Counted from the first letter of the stretch, positions 20,815 through 32,335 are shown. The stretch: DNA of 64,000 nucleotides from Bettongia penicillata ogilbyi (GCA_023548195.1 JAJHZJ010000311.1:3560419-3624418); one strand, 5' to 3'. The notes: generated by a model from the sequence alone, not told the origin. A program made the numbers and translations.

Positions 20815-21485
20815 TGCATTAAAAAATTACTCAATGACTCTCTTTGCTTTATTTTTTTCTTCCCCATATCTATCCTCCCTCACTGTCCCATCTATCTCCA
20901 CTGGGAAATAGAAAAGTAGAGTCCTTGTTACAAGTCAAACATTGACTATGTCAGAAAATATGTTTTTTTCTTCATCTTGAATTCATCACCTCTCTGTTAA
21001 GAGATGGTCAGTAGGCTTCTCATCAGTCCCTGAGTCATAGTTGGTCATTACATTGGTCAGAGTACATATGTGTGTATGTATATATGTATGTATACATACA
21101 TCTGTATGTATGTGTAATATTGTACTTGTGCAAATTCTCCTTCCTAGGTTTCTTCTAAACTGTTGATTTCATCATTTCTTGGGGTGCTTTAATATTCCAT
21201 TGAATTTAAACTTTGTAATTTGTTTGGCCATTCCTTTAGAGATGGACAACCCCTTCATGTACTTTGCTACTGCCAAAAGAACTGCTATAAATAATATTAT
21301 ACATATGGGTCTCTTTCCTCGTTCTTTGATTTTCTTGGGGTATGTACCTAACAGGGATATCTCTGAGTCAAAATGTATAGAGTTTAGTGACTTTCTGGGG
21401 ACATAGTTCCATGCTTTCCAGAATGGCTGGACCAAATTTGCTAGGTTTTTTATCATTTTTACCAATCTGATCATGCTAAGTATTT
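20815..21485 (-). mobile_element. L1 ORF2 3'-end/UTR fragment, antisense
   Basis: gaattcatcacctctctgtt aagagatgg, gtctctttcctcgttctttg, cttggggtatgtacctaac and ccagaatggctggaccaa are the complement of a marsupial L1 3' region. A TATG-rich microsatellite (about 21066-21115) sits inside. Confidence 0.6.
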
Positions 21486-21539
21486 CAACTTGGGACTCCA
21501 AATCCTGGGACTTGGAGAATAGCAATATATAGCATCAAT

Positions 21540-22260
21540 GGAAAATAAGGGATGTGAGAAGCTAGGTAAGCTTAGAGGAAAAGAATGAATACAGTTTTGG
21601 ATGTGTGAAATCTGAGGGATCAACAAGATACCTAGATGAACGTGTCCAGCAGACAATTGAAGATGGAGGATGGGAATTCTGAGATCTTCGGGATGAATAT
21701 GCAGATTCAGGAGTTATCTGCACAGAAGTTATTATTGAACCTAAGGGGGAGAGAGAGAGTATAGAAAGGTAAGAGGAAAAAAGCCTAGAACAGAACCTTG
21801 AGGGACATCCACATTTAAAGGGTGGAAACAACACAATGAGCCTACAAAGGAGGTGGAAAAAGAGCTATCAGACAAGATGTGTTATTGTTAAGTCATTTTC
21901 AGTTGTGTCTGACTCTTTATGGTCCCATTTTGGGAGGGTTTCCCTGGCAGAGATACTGGAATAGTTTACCATTTCCTTCCCTAGTTCATAGTATATATGA
22001 GGAAACTGAGGCAAACAGGGTTAAGTGACTTGCACAGGGTCACACAATGAGTAAATACCTGAGTCAAATTTGAACTCAGGTCTTCCTGACCCCAAATCCA
22101 GCACTCCAACCACTATACCACCTAGCTGCCCCATCAGATACATGGAAGCAATCAAAACCTGTGTCAAAGAATCTTAGGAAGAAGAGCATTTCCTGGAGAA
22201 GAAGGAGCAGAGTTTTTAGAGCGTTCACAATGCTAAAAACTTCAGAAAATCCAAGAAGGA
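21540..22260 (-). mobile_element. L2 ORF2 (RT) fragment, antisense, interrupted by a BovB-tailed SINE
   Basis: acagttttggatgtgtgaaa, gatacctagatgaacgtgtcc, gaacagaaccttgagggaca and aaagagctatcagaca precede the SINE. atcagatacatggaagcaat resumes after it. Confidence 0.6.
21875..22132 (-). mobile_element. BovB-tailed CORE-SINE, antisense, full length
   Basis: The tail reads ttttcagttgtgtctgactc tttatgg. The body reads tgaggaaactgaggcaaac and gacttgcacagggtcacac. The head ends cacctagctgcccc. It is flanked by atcaga[c/t]a at 21867-21874 and 22133-22140, a likely target-site duplication in the L2. Confidence 0.85.
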
Positions 22261-22269
22261 AAATGAACA

Positions 22270-22460
22270 AAGTTATTGCTAGTGTGCTACAGTGACAAGT
22301 GGGCTGGCTTCGGGTTCACAGCATGTGGGTTCAAATCTCAGCTCTGCTACTCTTACCTGTGTGACCTCAACTTCTGTGTCACAGTTTTCTCAGCTATACA
22401 ATGAAGAGGTTGAATTAAATGGCCTCTAAGCTCTCAATCTATAATTCTGTGATGTAACAG
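22270..22460 (+). mobile_element. CORE-SINE/MIR-type, sense
   Basis: gtgggttcaaatctcagctc, tgctactcttacctgtgtga and cctctaagctctcaatctat aattctgtgatg are in order. Confidence 0.65.
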
Positions 22461-22469
22461 TGGGTAATC

Positions 22470-22920
22470 ATACAGAGAAGAGTTTCTTTAAAATTTCTTT
22501 TCATTGATATCTTTTGTTTCTATATTACCTACATTCCCCTTATCTCTCCTTTTCCTTCCAGAGAGTCAACCCTTAAAACAAAGAAGGAAAAAGAGAAGAA
22601 AAAAAATAATTCAGCAAAACTTCCTAGACATTTAAATAGTTCTGAAATTCTGTACATTGATGATACCCATAGTCCCCTTCTCATTTCTCTTCTTTGGAGC
22701 CAAACTCAGTAATTATACTTTTGCAACATTTGGATTTAATTGTTCCTTCCATTTCCATTTTTGTAGTTCTTGTGCCTATATTTTTCCTGGTTCTGCTTAC
22801 TTCTTTACTTTGCATCGATTCATGTAAGTCTTCTCATACTTCTATATTGTTCATACCCATTGTTTCTTACATTAGAATAAATATACACCACACCTTATTT
22901 AGCAATTCTCTAATCTATGG
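22470..22920 (-). mobile_element. L1 3' UTR/ORF2 end, antisense
   Basis: cattgatatcttttgtttct atattacc, ctctcctttt with gagagtcaaccctta, and cctggttctgcttacttctt then gcatcgattcatgtaagtc, a familiar marsupial L1 3' UTR complement. Confidence 0.55.
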
Positions 22921-22924
22921 ACAA

Positions 22925-23460
22925 AGAGAACATTTTCAGTCAAGTGATGAAATTTGAAGCCAGATTGAATGGGTGGTGAGGAAATGGGTGCATTAACTGG
23001 ATGCTATCCTTTTTTTTTTTTTTAGTGGTGTAAGGTGGGGGAAGAGATGTTGGGTAATGATTAAAGGAATTTCAAGGTCAATGGATGATATATAGAAAAA
23101 ATCCATGTATGTGTTTAATGATAGTAGAGACCTGCACATGTTTGTAGACATCAGGAAAGAAGCCAGTAGAGAGAAAACAAAAATGAGTGACAGAAAAGGA
23201 ATGATCTTCCTGGCCAACTTTCAGAAGAAAAGGTGGAATCAAAGGCACAAGAATAGTTGCCTTTAGCAAGCAGAAGGGTTTGCCTTATCATCTGAGACTG
23301 GAGAAAGGAGAAGAGTATGCTGAATCTATAGGGAGGCTATGAGGTGTGGAGAAAGGCAGATAAAGAACCTCAGAGTGCATACCTTCAATCTCCTCATTAG
23401 AGTAGGAGGCAAGGTCATTCATTGAGGAGGAAATGACATTTGAGCTGGCTCTCAGGTTCC
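22925..23460 (-). mobile_element. L2 ORF2 fragment, antisense
   Basis: gaagccagattgaatgggtg, gacctgcacatgtttgtagac and gaaagaagccagtagagag. Probably the continuation of the L2 at 21540-22260, separated by later insertions. Confidence 0.55.
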
Positions 23461-24184
23461 CCAGTAGTAAAATGACAAATAGCCTTTGAGGTTTGTTCTA
23501 ATTCTAGATTCATGATTCCAGAGAGGCAGATTTGAGTTCACTAGAAGAAAAAAAACCCTAACTGAGCTATCTAAAAGTTGAATGGTCTACCTCAGGAGAT
23601 GGTACAAAGGCTGAATGACTACTTGACAATATTGTACTGACAATTCCTATTTAATTATGGGTTGGACTAAATGATCTTTAAAGTCACTAAGATTCTAGGA
23701 AACATGCAGAGTTGAGGACTGAACAGGAGAATGGATTGAGGCTGCCAGAAGACCCTGGCCCCTTCCTGTTACACTGTGCAAAGCAAAGAGTCTTGGAGAT
23801 TTGGAGATAGGAGCTGTCAGCCTCTTCCAGGCATCTCTCAGACAAGGAACAGCTAGATTTGGAAGGGGGTGACAAGGTCCCAAGATTCTCCTCCATTTGC
23901 TCCTGAAGGCACTGAATGAATCATTATGACTGGAGCCCACCTCTTCCATTTATTGCCTCTGATGCAAGGACCAGATACCAGGGGTGACAGTCACCAAGCC
24001 AGGAGAACAGAAATTTCAGGGTACTGAGGAGGATTGAGCAAGGTCTTACTCACCAACCTACTAAGTTTCAGGATAACACAGCTCTGTGGGGATTGGAGCT
24101 CATACTTAACATTCTCCTCTTCTGTCTCCCCCCTTTCCTCCAATGTCACATAGTACTTAACTGCAATAGTTCTTTTAATGAAGG

Positions 24185-24530
24185 GTGTTCTTAACCTTCT
24201 TTATGTCCTGGATCCCTTCCACGGGTAGGGAACTTGTGGCTTTGAGGCCACATGTGACCTTCTAGGCCCTCAAGCATAGCCCTTTGACTGAATCCAAATT
24301 GGACTAAGTCAAAAGGTTACCACACTCAAGTACCTAGAAGGCCACAGGTTCCCTACCCCTGCTGGCAGTCTGTTGAAGCCTAGAGACCTTTTCATCAGGA
24401 TAATATTTTCAAATGTATAAAATAATACACAGAATCAGAAAGGTAACCCCCTAAAGTTGACAGTTCCACAGTCAGAACCCAGCTTGACTAGCATGTAAAA
24501 TGTGTGCAAAATGATTAACATGGAAAAGAG
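24185..24530 (+). mobile_element. hAT element (TTCTTAACC ends), split by a palindromic MITE
   Basis: gtgttcttaaccttctttat and cctggatcccttcc precede the MITE. ctggcagtctgttgaagcct agagacc and ataaaataatacacagaat follow it, in the order of the uninterrupted copy at 46425. Confidence 0.6.
24220..24361. mobile_element. Palindromic hAT-like MITE (GGGTAGGGAAC ends)
   Basis: cgggtagggaacttgtggc at the left matches, inverted, gccacaggttccctacccctg at the right. Internal aggccctcaagcatag pairs with ctcaagtacctagaagg. The 142-base element is nearly all stem, so there is no coding capacity. A second copy is at 57975. Confidence 0.75.
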
Positions 24531-24639
24531 GCTTAAAAAGATTTTGGAATTGAATTCCAGAATAAAGTATTTTTACTTTATTCACCAGTCAGCTGGATCT
24601 CACAGAGAATTGTTGAGGAAGAGAATACTGTGATGTAGC

Positions 24640-25060
24640 TATGCATTAGAAATATTACTTGGGCAGATGTATGGCAGCTAAAGTGTAGAGAGGATAGATT
24701 AGAATCTAGGAAACTAGTTCAGAGGCTATTACAACAATTTAGACAGGAGATAATAGGAGCTGGAACTAAAGTACTAGCAGTGAAAGTGAAAAAGAGAAAG
24801 GAGGGATGGGAGAGATTTTCAAGGTAAAATGAACAAGCCTAGAGAGAATCATAGATAAGTGGGACAGCTTTGAAAGTAAAATGTTGAATTTGTAATATAT
24901 TTGAAAAAGAAAAGCAAGTTATTTGTTACAGAGATTCAGTTTCATGTAAAAAAAGTTTTGTGTTATTATATATATGGAAATGATAATTTTGGAGCAGTGG
25001 AGCCAGAAAAAAGGTCAGGGTAAGACAATTTTCAGGGCTAAAAAAGTTTAGGAGGTCAAA
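24640..25060 (-). mobile_element. L2 ORF fragment, antisense
   Basis: gaggctattacaacaattta gacaggagataataggagct gg, as in the complement of L2 ORF2. Confidence 0.45.
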
Positions 25061-25279
25061 AGAAGTTTGTGCACCAGGGTGGAGGTTTGTCTGGAACCCT
25101 ATTGCCATATGGGCAGCAGCTTTGGGAGCTCTCAGTCCAGAAATGGTAAGAGGGTCAGAAATCGATTACAGGGAATCCTTTGTTGGACTAGGTACAGTGA
25201 GCGTCCATATTGTCCCTACATAGTTCTGGGTCACAGTTAAAGTGTGAAGAGAAGAATTAGGGGCCAGTCAGAAGAAAGC

Positions 25280-26690
25280 AGGGACTCTGCTCATAGTTCC
25301 CAGGCAAAGAACACTGGCATTTGTGTCTGCAGGGGACCAGGACCTGTCCTGGGTAAAGAACAGAGCACAGACCAGAAGAGCAGTGACTAACCTCTCCTCA
25401 CATCATACCACCTTGGAAGCATCCAAAAGCTTGCAGACTCCAGAACTAGCTCTGAAAAGAGATGCACAGAAAAGACTGAAACTTGGGACAGTGTCTCTCC
25501 AACCCCAGCGGAGCAGAACCCAACTTCAATATAAAGTTCAAAATCAAGAAATAGTTGGGAAAATGAGCAAACAGCAACAAAAAGAACTTTGACATAAAAA
25601 GCTAGTAAGCTGTCAGGAAAGACCAAGATATTAACTCAGAAGGCAATAGTGTGAAAATCGCTGCAAAGAAAGCCTCAAAGAACAGGAGAATCGACAGCAT
25701 GGTGAAAGAGACATCAAAACATGTAGAAGAAAATAGCACCTTAAAAAACAGAATTGACATAATGGTAAAAGAAGCACAAAAATTCACTGCAGAAAAAACA
25801 CTTTAAAAAGCAGAATAGGTCAAAAAAAATTTTTGGCGAGGGGAAATTCATTGAAGAAAAATATCCTTATAAAATAGAATTGGCCAGACTGAAAAAGGTA
25901 CAAAAGCTCACTGAAGAAAATTATTCTTTAAAAATTATAATTTAGCAAGTGGAAGTTAATGACTCCATGAGACATCAAGAAATAATAAAACAAAGTCAAG
26001 AGAATGAAAAATTAGAAGAAAATATGAAATATCTCATTGGAAAAAACAATTGACCTGGAAAATAGATTGAGGAAAGACAATTTAAGAATTGCTGGACTAC
26101 TTAAAAAGCGATGATCAAAGAAAGATGTTACACATCATATTTCAAGAAATTATAAAGGAAAATGACCCTGATTTCTTAGATCTAGAGAGTAAAAAAGGCA
26201 TTGGAAAAATCCACTAGTCATCTTCTGAGAGAGATCCCAAAATGAATATTATAGTCAAATTCCAGAGTTCCAGGTCAGAGAGAAAGTACTTCTAGCAGCA
26301 AATTGAAAGAAACAATTCAAATATTTTGGAGCCACAGTCAGGATCACACAAGATTTAGTGACTTGCCTATTTAGAGGACCATAAGGCTTAGAATAGGCAT
26401 TCTGGAAGGAATTCCAAAGGAACTAGAATTACAATCAAGAATAACCTACCTGGCAAAACTGAGTATGATCCTTCAGGGGGGAAATGTATGCTTAATGAAA
26501 TAGAGTACTTTAAAGCATTTCTGATGAAAAGATGAGATCTGAATAGAAAATTTGACATTCAAATACAAGACTCCAGAGAAGTATAAAAAGGATACACACA
26601 GTGGTGGTGATGAAGAGATTGGATGAAAAAAAGAACTAGCAGGAAAGATTAAAAGATATGCAGGAAAAAGAGCTTTATTCACTAAGGAGA
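25280..26690 (+). mobile_element. HAL1-like (half-L1) element, sense, dead ORF1
   Basis: The 5' part encodes scattered coiled-coil-like text (repeated KNRIDxMVKE / LKNRIDIMVKE-type units near 25680-25780). Near 26070-26105 it reads DNLRIAGL, the L1 ORF1 RRM motif. It continues gatcccaaaatgaatatta, ttccaaaggaactagaatta and cctggcaaaactgagtatga, typical of marsupial HAL1. Several stops and frameshifts make it inactive. An antisense relative is at 48400-48800. Confidence 0.55.
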
Positions 26691-26914
26691 GAAGAAAGTT
26701 ACAGGACTATTGAATAGTATTGTGTAAGAGCATGGTAGCTAGGTGACTACCACCTTTCTCCCGAAGACCAAATTATGTTATGAAAAAATAACAATATTCA
26801 AGAATGTCCTAAGAGTGTGGAAGCAATGATTAGGGGAAATTATGTATTTTTTCCTCCATATTTTAAAAAAAAATCATATCTTAGTCTTCTGTATAGCTTT
26901 GGATTGGGGGGGAG

Positions 26915-27101
26915 GGGTGGCTCAAGATGCGCAAACATAGAGAATCTTCCCCAAATGTTCACATAGACTATTTGTGCCCAACCTGTGGCAGAACATCCCA
27001 AGCTCATGTTGGTCTGATCAGCCATAGTAAGTCACACTGTAACTTGACTCTAATATAGTGATGCCATTTTGGTCCTTTTCAAGAACAAAGGATAACAACC
27101 A
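26915..27101 (+). mobile_element. RTE 3'-end fragment (GAACgAAGGA tail)
   Basis: acctgtggcagaacatccca, tggtctgatcagccatagta and ggtccttttcaagaacaaag gataacaacc form the terminus of a marsupial RTE family distinct from BovB. Confidence 0.65.
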
Positions 27102-28640
27102 AGTTCCTCTTTCCAGTCTTTAGCTAGAGTTAAGTCTAAACAGAATCTTCTAAGGTTGGCAGCTGAAAGTTATGAGGGGGGGGCGGAGGGTGACTGCTAA
27201 CCACAAACCACAGTTCCTCTTTCTCAGGAAGCTTTCTGGTTACAAAAGGCATCACATCTTAAACAATGTATCAAAAGGTCTGGTAGGATGAAGGGAAGGT
27301 CAGTCTATCTTAGGGTCCCCTCCCTGAAGGCGTTTATCTCAGCTCACCAAGGGCAAGGACTTCTGAGTTAATCTCACTTTGACATCTAAATGTTGCCAAC
27401 AACACAGATCTGGATTAAGAGAACCTGGGAGAAGCTAACTAGTCAGATGACTTGCCTTGTCCAATTGAATAATGTTTAAAACAAGTTTCTGTATTTTTTT
27501 ATTCCTCTCTCATAAAAATCAGTTCTCATAAAAATCAGTTCTGTAAATCATTCCTCGTGTCTGACATCTGAGGAATCAGATGACCTGCTTTGATATGCAA
27601 ATGCTAGCTTTGTAAATTAAATCATAAATACTTAGAAATTTTGTGCCTCAGTTTCTTTTTATTTCAGATAATTTTAACACTCAGGAGAGTTGTGTGTCTA
27701 TTCCATGTGTGTTCTGAGCACTCTTCAGCACACACAGACATCTCAAACAATGTGTCAAGTGATGGACCCTTGGCAAGGTGTTCTGCCTCTAAACGGTGCT
27801 GAAGGGCAAGGGGAAATTGCAGGTCATCAATGTCAGGGCAGATCTAACCCAGCACTGGGAGTGGGGAGAGAGGAGGCTTCTTTTTATATATTTGTTTTTT
27901 AATGAAAAAAGCTTTGAAGGATGTAGACTCAAAATCCATAGGTCATCCAGTACCAAGCAAGAGCTGACTGGTCTGGCATCCTTTGCTCCTAACTCCCGGC
28001 AGAATGAGGCACTTCTTGTCACCTGCAGTGCAGCCAGGCCCATGGGAGCATTAGATGGTTCCCAGGAATGATCTTGTAGGGTGAAAGGAAGTAAAGAAGG
28101 CAGGCAGTGGGTCAAGTCTATCTTGGAGTCCTTCCCTACACAAGTTTATCTCATCCTATCCCAAGTGTAGCATCCCTTTTGCCTCCCTCCCAGAAAAAAA
28201 AAATCCCTCTCTCCCTCCCACCTTATCTTTAGGTGATTGTTTTTTAGTTATTTTGCAAAAAAAAAATATTCTAGGGAATCTACAAAGTCATATCATATTG
28301 AGTATTCCCATCCATGGTTAACCAACAGATAAGGATAACGGGTTTTTGTTCCATTAAAAGAGGATAGGGAAGGGAGAAAGGGAACCCAGAGACAGACCTC
28401 CTGGGAACTGGGCTCCTCCTGGTGTGTGGGCAAGATAGTCCCTGGATAGGTTGGGGTTAGACTGTGTCTACTGGACCATACATTCCAGACTGTGAGAAAT
28501 GAAATTTGTTTTTGGTGTGCTCATTTTGGTTTTAGTGGGAATGACATGCTGAAAAGAAAGTTCTTATAAAGAAAAAAATTAAAAGTTTTAAGTTATAAAA
28601 ATGATCATTTTATTTAGTGTGGCTAAAGTCCAGAATAAAA
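27102..28640. other. Unassigned stretch with a 16-bp tandem duplication
   Basis: No gene seen. ctcataaaaatcagtt is duplicated in tandem at 27509-27540. The text cagtctatcttagggtcccc near 27303 resembles caagtctatcttggagtcc near 28113, both followed by tttatctca, which hints at two diverged copies of one repeat, possibly LTR-derived. I cannot assign a family. Confidence 0.35.
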
Positions 28641-28689
28641 AATAACATTTTAAAAAATAAAATGAACAGGCCTTGGAAATTGGTTTAGT

Positions 28690-29245
28690 GTGGACACAGA
28701 TAGAATGGGACTTGTGGCCTTGGAAATAGGAAGATGGTGGTACCATGGACAGAAATGAGAGTATGAAGAGAAGATGATGAGTACCTTTTTTAATGTGCCG
28801 TGCTTGAGGTTATTGGTGGGACATGCAGGAAGCTGATGATCCAGAGGTAGAGCCTGAGAAAGATGTCAAGGCTCAAGAGAAAGATTTTGGAATCATCTGT
28901 GCATGGCTCTGGACATGGCTATGTTTACTGAGGGAGACAGCATAGCAAGAGAACAAAAGAGAATAGAGTTTTGGAGGAGACCCATATTTATGGAGCAAGA
29001 AGAGCCATGGGAGAAGATGAGAAAGTGATTAGGGAGGCCGGAAGATAACTAGAAGAGTGTGATGTTTCAATAGCAAAGGATTACATTATACAGAAGGAGG
29101 GGGTGAGTAATGGCAATGTGAAATGATGCAGAAAGGTCAGGGAGATGTGAAGATGGAGAAGAGGTGACTGGATTTGCTAAACAATAGGTCTTTGGGGATT
29201 TGGGAGTAGGAGGAGTGGAAGCCAGATTATAAAGGATTTGAGGAG
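28690..29245 (-). mobile_element. L2 ORF2 (RT) fragment, antisense
   Basis: gaaatgatgcagaaaggtca gggagatg lies where the complement of L2 RT 'LDLSAAFD' is expected. gtggaagccagattataaag follows. Heavily mutated. Confidence 0.5.
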
Positions 29246-29249
29246 TCAA

Positions 29250-29375
29250 ACAGTCAATAAATATTTATTGAGTATTTATTAGTGCCAGGCACTATATTAA
29301 GAACTGAGGATAAAAAGAGAGGTAAAAATACTGTCTCTTCCCCACCCTCAGGGAGTTCACATTCTAATGGTAGGG
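29250..29375 (+). mobile_element. SINE/L2-end type repeat (Mon1-like)
   Basis: cagtcaataaatatttattg agta, gtgccaggcactatattaag and cctcagggagttcacattct aatgg. Confidence 0.6.
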
Positions 29376-29600
29376 AAAATATATAATGCTACAATATATT
29401 ATATGTAATAAATAATTGATTACATTATATAATATTATTATATATAATTATATAGTAATAATAAATATATAATATAAGATATATAATGTATACATATATA
29501 TTATATATGTGTACACATATGTATATGTACAAAGGTATAAATACCTTTATATATACATACACATATTTGTATACACAATTGTATACACATCCACATATAT
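29376..29600. repeat. AT-rich TATA/TATG low-complexity tract
   Basis: Long runs of TATATAAT- and TATACATA-type sequence. The short tyrosine-rich reading frame here is an artefact. Confidence 0.85.
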
Positions 29601-30127
29601 GGTCATAATGTATATGAATTTATGTTGTATGAAAAGGGAAGGTGTTAGCACTAGCAATGTGGAAGTGGGCCAGTGTAGGGGTGGGAGGGAATAAAGTCTT
29701 TAGAGGACTGGAAAGGTAGGAAGATGCCAGGTTGTGAAAGGTTTTAAATTTGAAACAGAAAACTTTATAGCTGATCCTAGATTTAATAGGGAGCTGGTGG
29801 AATTTATTGAGTAAGGGGTATGGTATAATCAGACCTGCACTTTAGGAAGATGATTTTGTCAGATGAGTGTGGAGAGCCTGGAGGAAGGGAAATGAAGCAG
29901 GAGACTTTTGCAATAATTTGGAAAAGAGGTTTTGATAGCTTATAGTAGGGTGGTAACCATGTGAGCAGAGAGAAGGGAACATATGAAGATAGAGATGACA
30001 AGAATTGACAATCAATTGGATTTTAAGGATGAGTGTGAATGAAAAGTTTAGGATGGCACCCAGGTTTTGAGCCTGGGTAACTAGGAGAAAGATGGCCCCC
30101 CTGGCAATGATAGGAAAGGGCAGTTGG

Positions 30128-30725
30128 GGTGTAATGGGTATTCAAGAAGGACCAGCACCTCTGGAGTGAGGGCTTGCTGAGACCTTATCAGGGCTACTCA
30201 TCCACCTTTGGTGTCCATCTGGCATTCAACTGTCACATGTGACTCCAAGAAGCTATAGCATGTTGTGCAGCAGCCACACGCTGGCAAATCATCTTAGCAG
30301 ACAAGCTAAACCAGGTTGAGAGTAACCAATAAGACCCAAACCTGTCTGTGAGTCAAGGGCAAAAAAAGAGGGGATGTCTATCTCAATAATGTGAAGACTT
30401 GCCCTGGAAGAATGGACAAATGAGAACAATTTGTCCCAATAGTCATGAAGGTGACTGAAGCAGGTGCCATGGAGAGCTTAGAGCTTTGTCAAATATTGAA
30501 GACACCAATGTCATCCATGGCATCCAGGGCTATTGCCCATAACCTTGACTTTTGCTCTGCCCTTTGACTTCAATAACTCTGGAAGAGACAGTGAGGCTGA
30601 CAACTCTGTGCAGCTCTGCCTCACTTAAATCCAATTCATGCATGAGTCAAGACATCCCTCCATGATGTCATTGATCCTCCTTGAAAATGAAGGATAAACA
30701 ATTACAATGACAACAACAACAAGAA
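30128..30725 (+). mobile_element. RTE-tailed dispersed repeat, copy 1
   Basis: It contains gactccaagaagctatagca, agctaaaccaggttgagagt aacc, gtgactgaagcaggtgcca, gcctcacttaaatccaattc and gatgtcattgatcctccttg aaaatgaaggataa. A (CAA)n end follows. A homologous copy is at 43335. The short word agttgg flanks it (30122-30127 and 30726-30731), a possible target duplication. Confidence 0.75.
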
Positions 30726-31048
30726 AGTTGGACAGAGAGGAGGGTTTAAAGGCAAAAATCAAGGGATCTGTTTGATGGCATTAAATGTAAGATTCCTGTA
30801 GGAAGTTCAGCTTGAGATGTCCAAAAAATAGTTGAGGATGTGGGACTGGAGCTCAGAAGAGAGACTAATTCCTAGATATCTAAATCTGGGAATCATATGC
30901 ATAGAGATGATCATTGAACAAATGGGAGCTGATGAGTTCACCTAGTGTGATATCCCAAGACAGAGCCATGGAGTACATCCACAGTTATTGCATATCACAT
31001 GGATAAAGATCTGGCAAAGAAGACTGAGGAGAGAAGAAGAAGGGAAAT

Positions 31049-31169
31049 AAGAAGAAGAAAAAGAGGAAGAAGAAGGAGGAGGAGGAGGAGAAGGAGGAGG
31101 AGGAGGAGGAGGAGAAGAAGAAGAAGAAGAAGAAGAAGAAGAAGAAGAAGAAGAAGAAGAAGAAGAAGG
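31049..31169 (+). repeat. 121-base homopurine (GGA/GAA)n tract
   Basis: No pyrimidine occurs across 121 bases. It passes from mixed GGA units to about 18 perfect GAA units (31114-31168). The Ser- and Phe-rich reading frames on the opposite strand are artefacts. Confidence 0.97.
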
Positions 31170-31759
31170 CGTTAGACTGGGCAATCAGATCATTCATAAC
31201 TTTGGAGAGATTGATTTCATTTGAACAATGAAGAAATCAAACTATAGTGGAGGCACCTAATGACCTAATGAAGAGGGCTTTCTCAAGGAGTTAAGCAGAG
31301 AATAAGAGAGAAATGTTGAACAGGGATATTGGGCAGGGTCAGATTAAGTCAAAATTTTTAAGAATTGGAGTGACATAAGCATGTTTGTAGGCAAGAGAGA
31401 AAGTCTGTAGATTGGGATCAATCGAAGGTTAGAGAGTAGGGATGACAGTGGGGGCAATCTCTCAGAGAGAACTGGAGATGACAGGATCAAGGGTTCACGT
31501 AGAGGGGTTTCCTGTGTCAATGAGAATGTCTAACTCTTCAGGAGAGACAGGGGTGAAGAAGGTGATAATGGGAAAGATGTTTGAGTGATACAAGATGAGG
31601 AGAAGAGGAAACTTTCTGGAAATGCCTCAGTTTTTAAATTATGTCCTCAACTGAGAGGGGGGACAGGGAGGCAGGAGGAGGACTGAAAAGGTGAGGAAAC
31701 GGTGGCAGCAATTGTCATTTTGGTTTGAGTACAGGCTATGCCTCAAAGAGATCAAAGAA

Positions 31760-32335
31760 AGAGGGGGAAAAAACCTTTAAAGACAAAAATATTTTTAGCA
31801 TCTCTTTTTGTGATGACCAAGAACTATAAAATAAAGGGAATGGCTGAACAAAATATGGTATATAAATAAAATGGAAAATTATTGCACTGTAAGAAATGAT
31901 TAAGGGCAGTTTCAGAGGAATCTTCAAAGACCTGTATAAACTGACCCAGAAGAAAGTGAGAAGAACCTGAAGACCAATTTATACAATAACAACTACATTG
32001 TAAAGGCAAACAATTTTGAATTTGAATAATTGTGATCAACTCAGTGACCATCCATGATTCTGGAGGACCCAATCAATGAGGAAACCATACTACCCAGTCC
32101 TGGCAGAGAGGCATCAGACTCAAAAGTATAGTGAGTTTTTGGATATGGCCAATCAGTGAATTTGTTTTGATTGACTGTGATTGCTTGTTACAAGGGTTGT
32201 GCTCTTCTTTTTTCTTTCTTTCTTTTTTAATTGGACAGGATCAGTGAGTAGGGAAGAATGGATTTATGCTCATTGAAGAAAAAGATTTTAAAAAATAAAA
32301 ATTATCAGAAAGAAAAAAAAGGGAGTGAGAGGTAG
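31760..32335 (+). mobile_element. L1 ORF2 3' end and 3' UTR, sense
   Basis: caaaaatatttttagcatct, gggaatggctgaacaaaata, gaaaattattgcactgtaag aaatgat, gacctgtataaactgaccca and ttttggatatggccaatcag are the sense counterparts of the antisense L1 pieces elsewhere in the window. It ends in an A-rich stretch. Confidence 0.7.

Larger units (their letters stand above)
29690..31700 (-). mobile_element. L2 ORF2 fragment, antisense, split by an RTE-tailed repeat and a GAA expansion
   Basis: The left part has ggttgtgaaaggttttaaat and gtcagatgagtgtggagagc up to about 30127. The right part resumes at 30726 with gcttgagatgtccaaaaaat and gatgtgggactggagctcag. At about 30885-30915 the complement of the RT active site reads HLYAYDSQI instead of YADDSQI, so the catalytic Asp pair is lost. 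tgacataagcatgtttgtag and ctctcagagagaactggag continue after the GAA tract. Confidence 0.7.

Noticed and set aside
30942..31197. Poly-Ser/Pro and poly-Phe reading frames on the minus strand
   Set aside because: Translation of the GAA/GGA tract.
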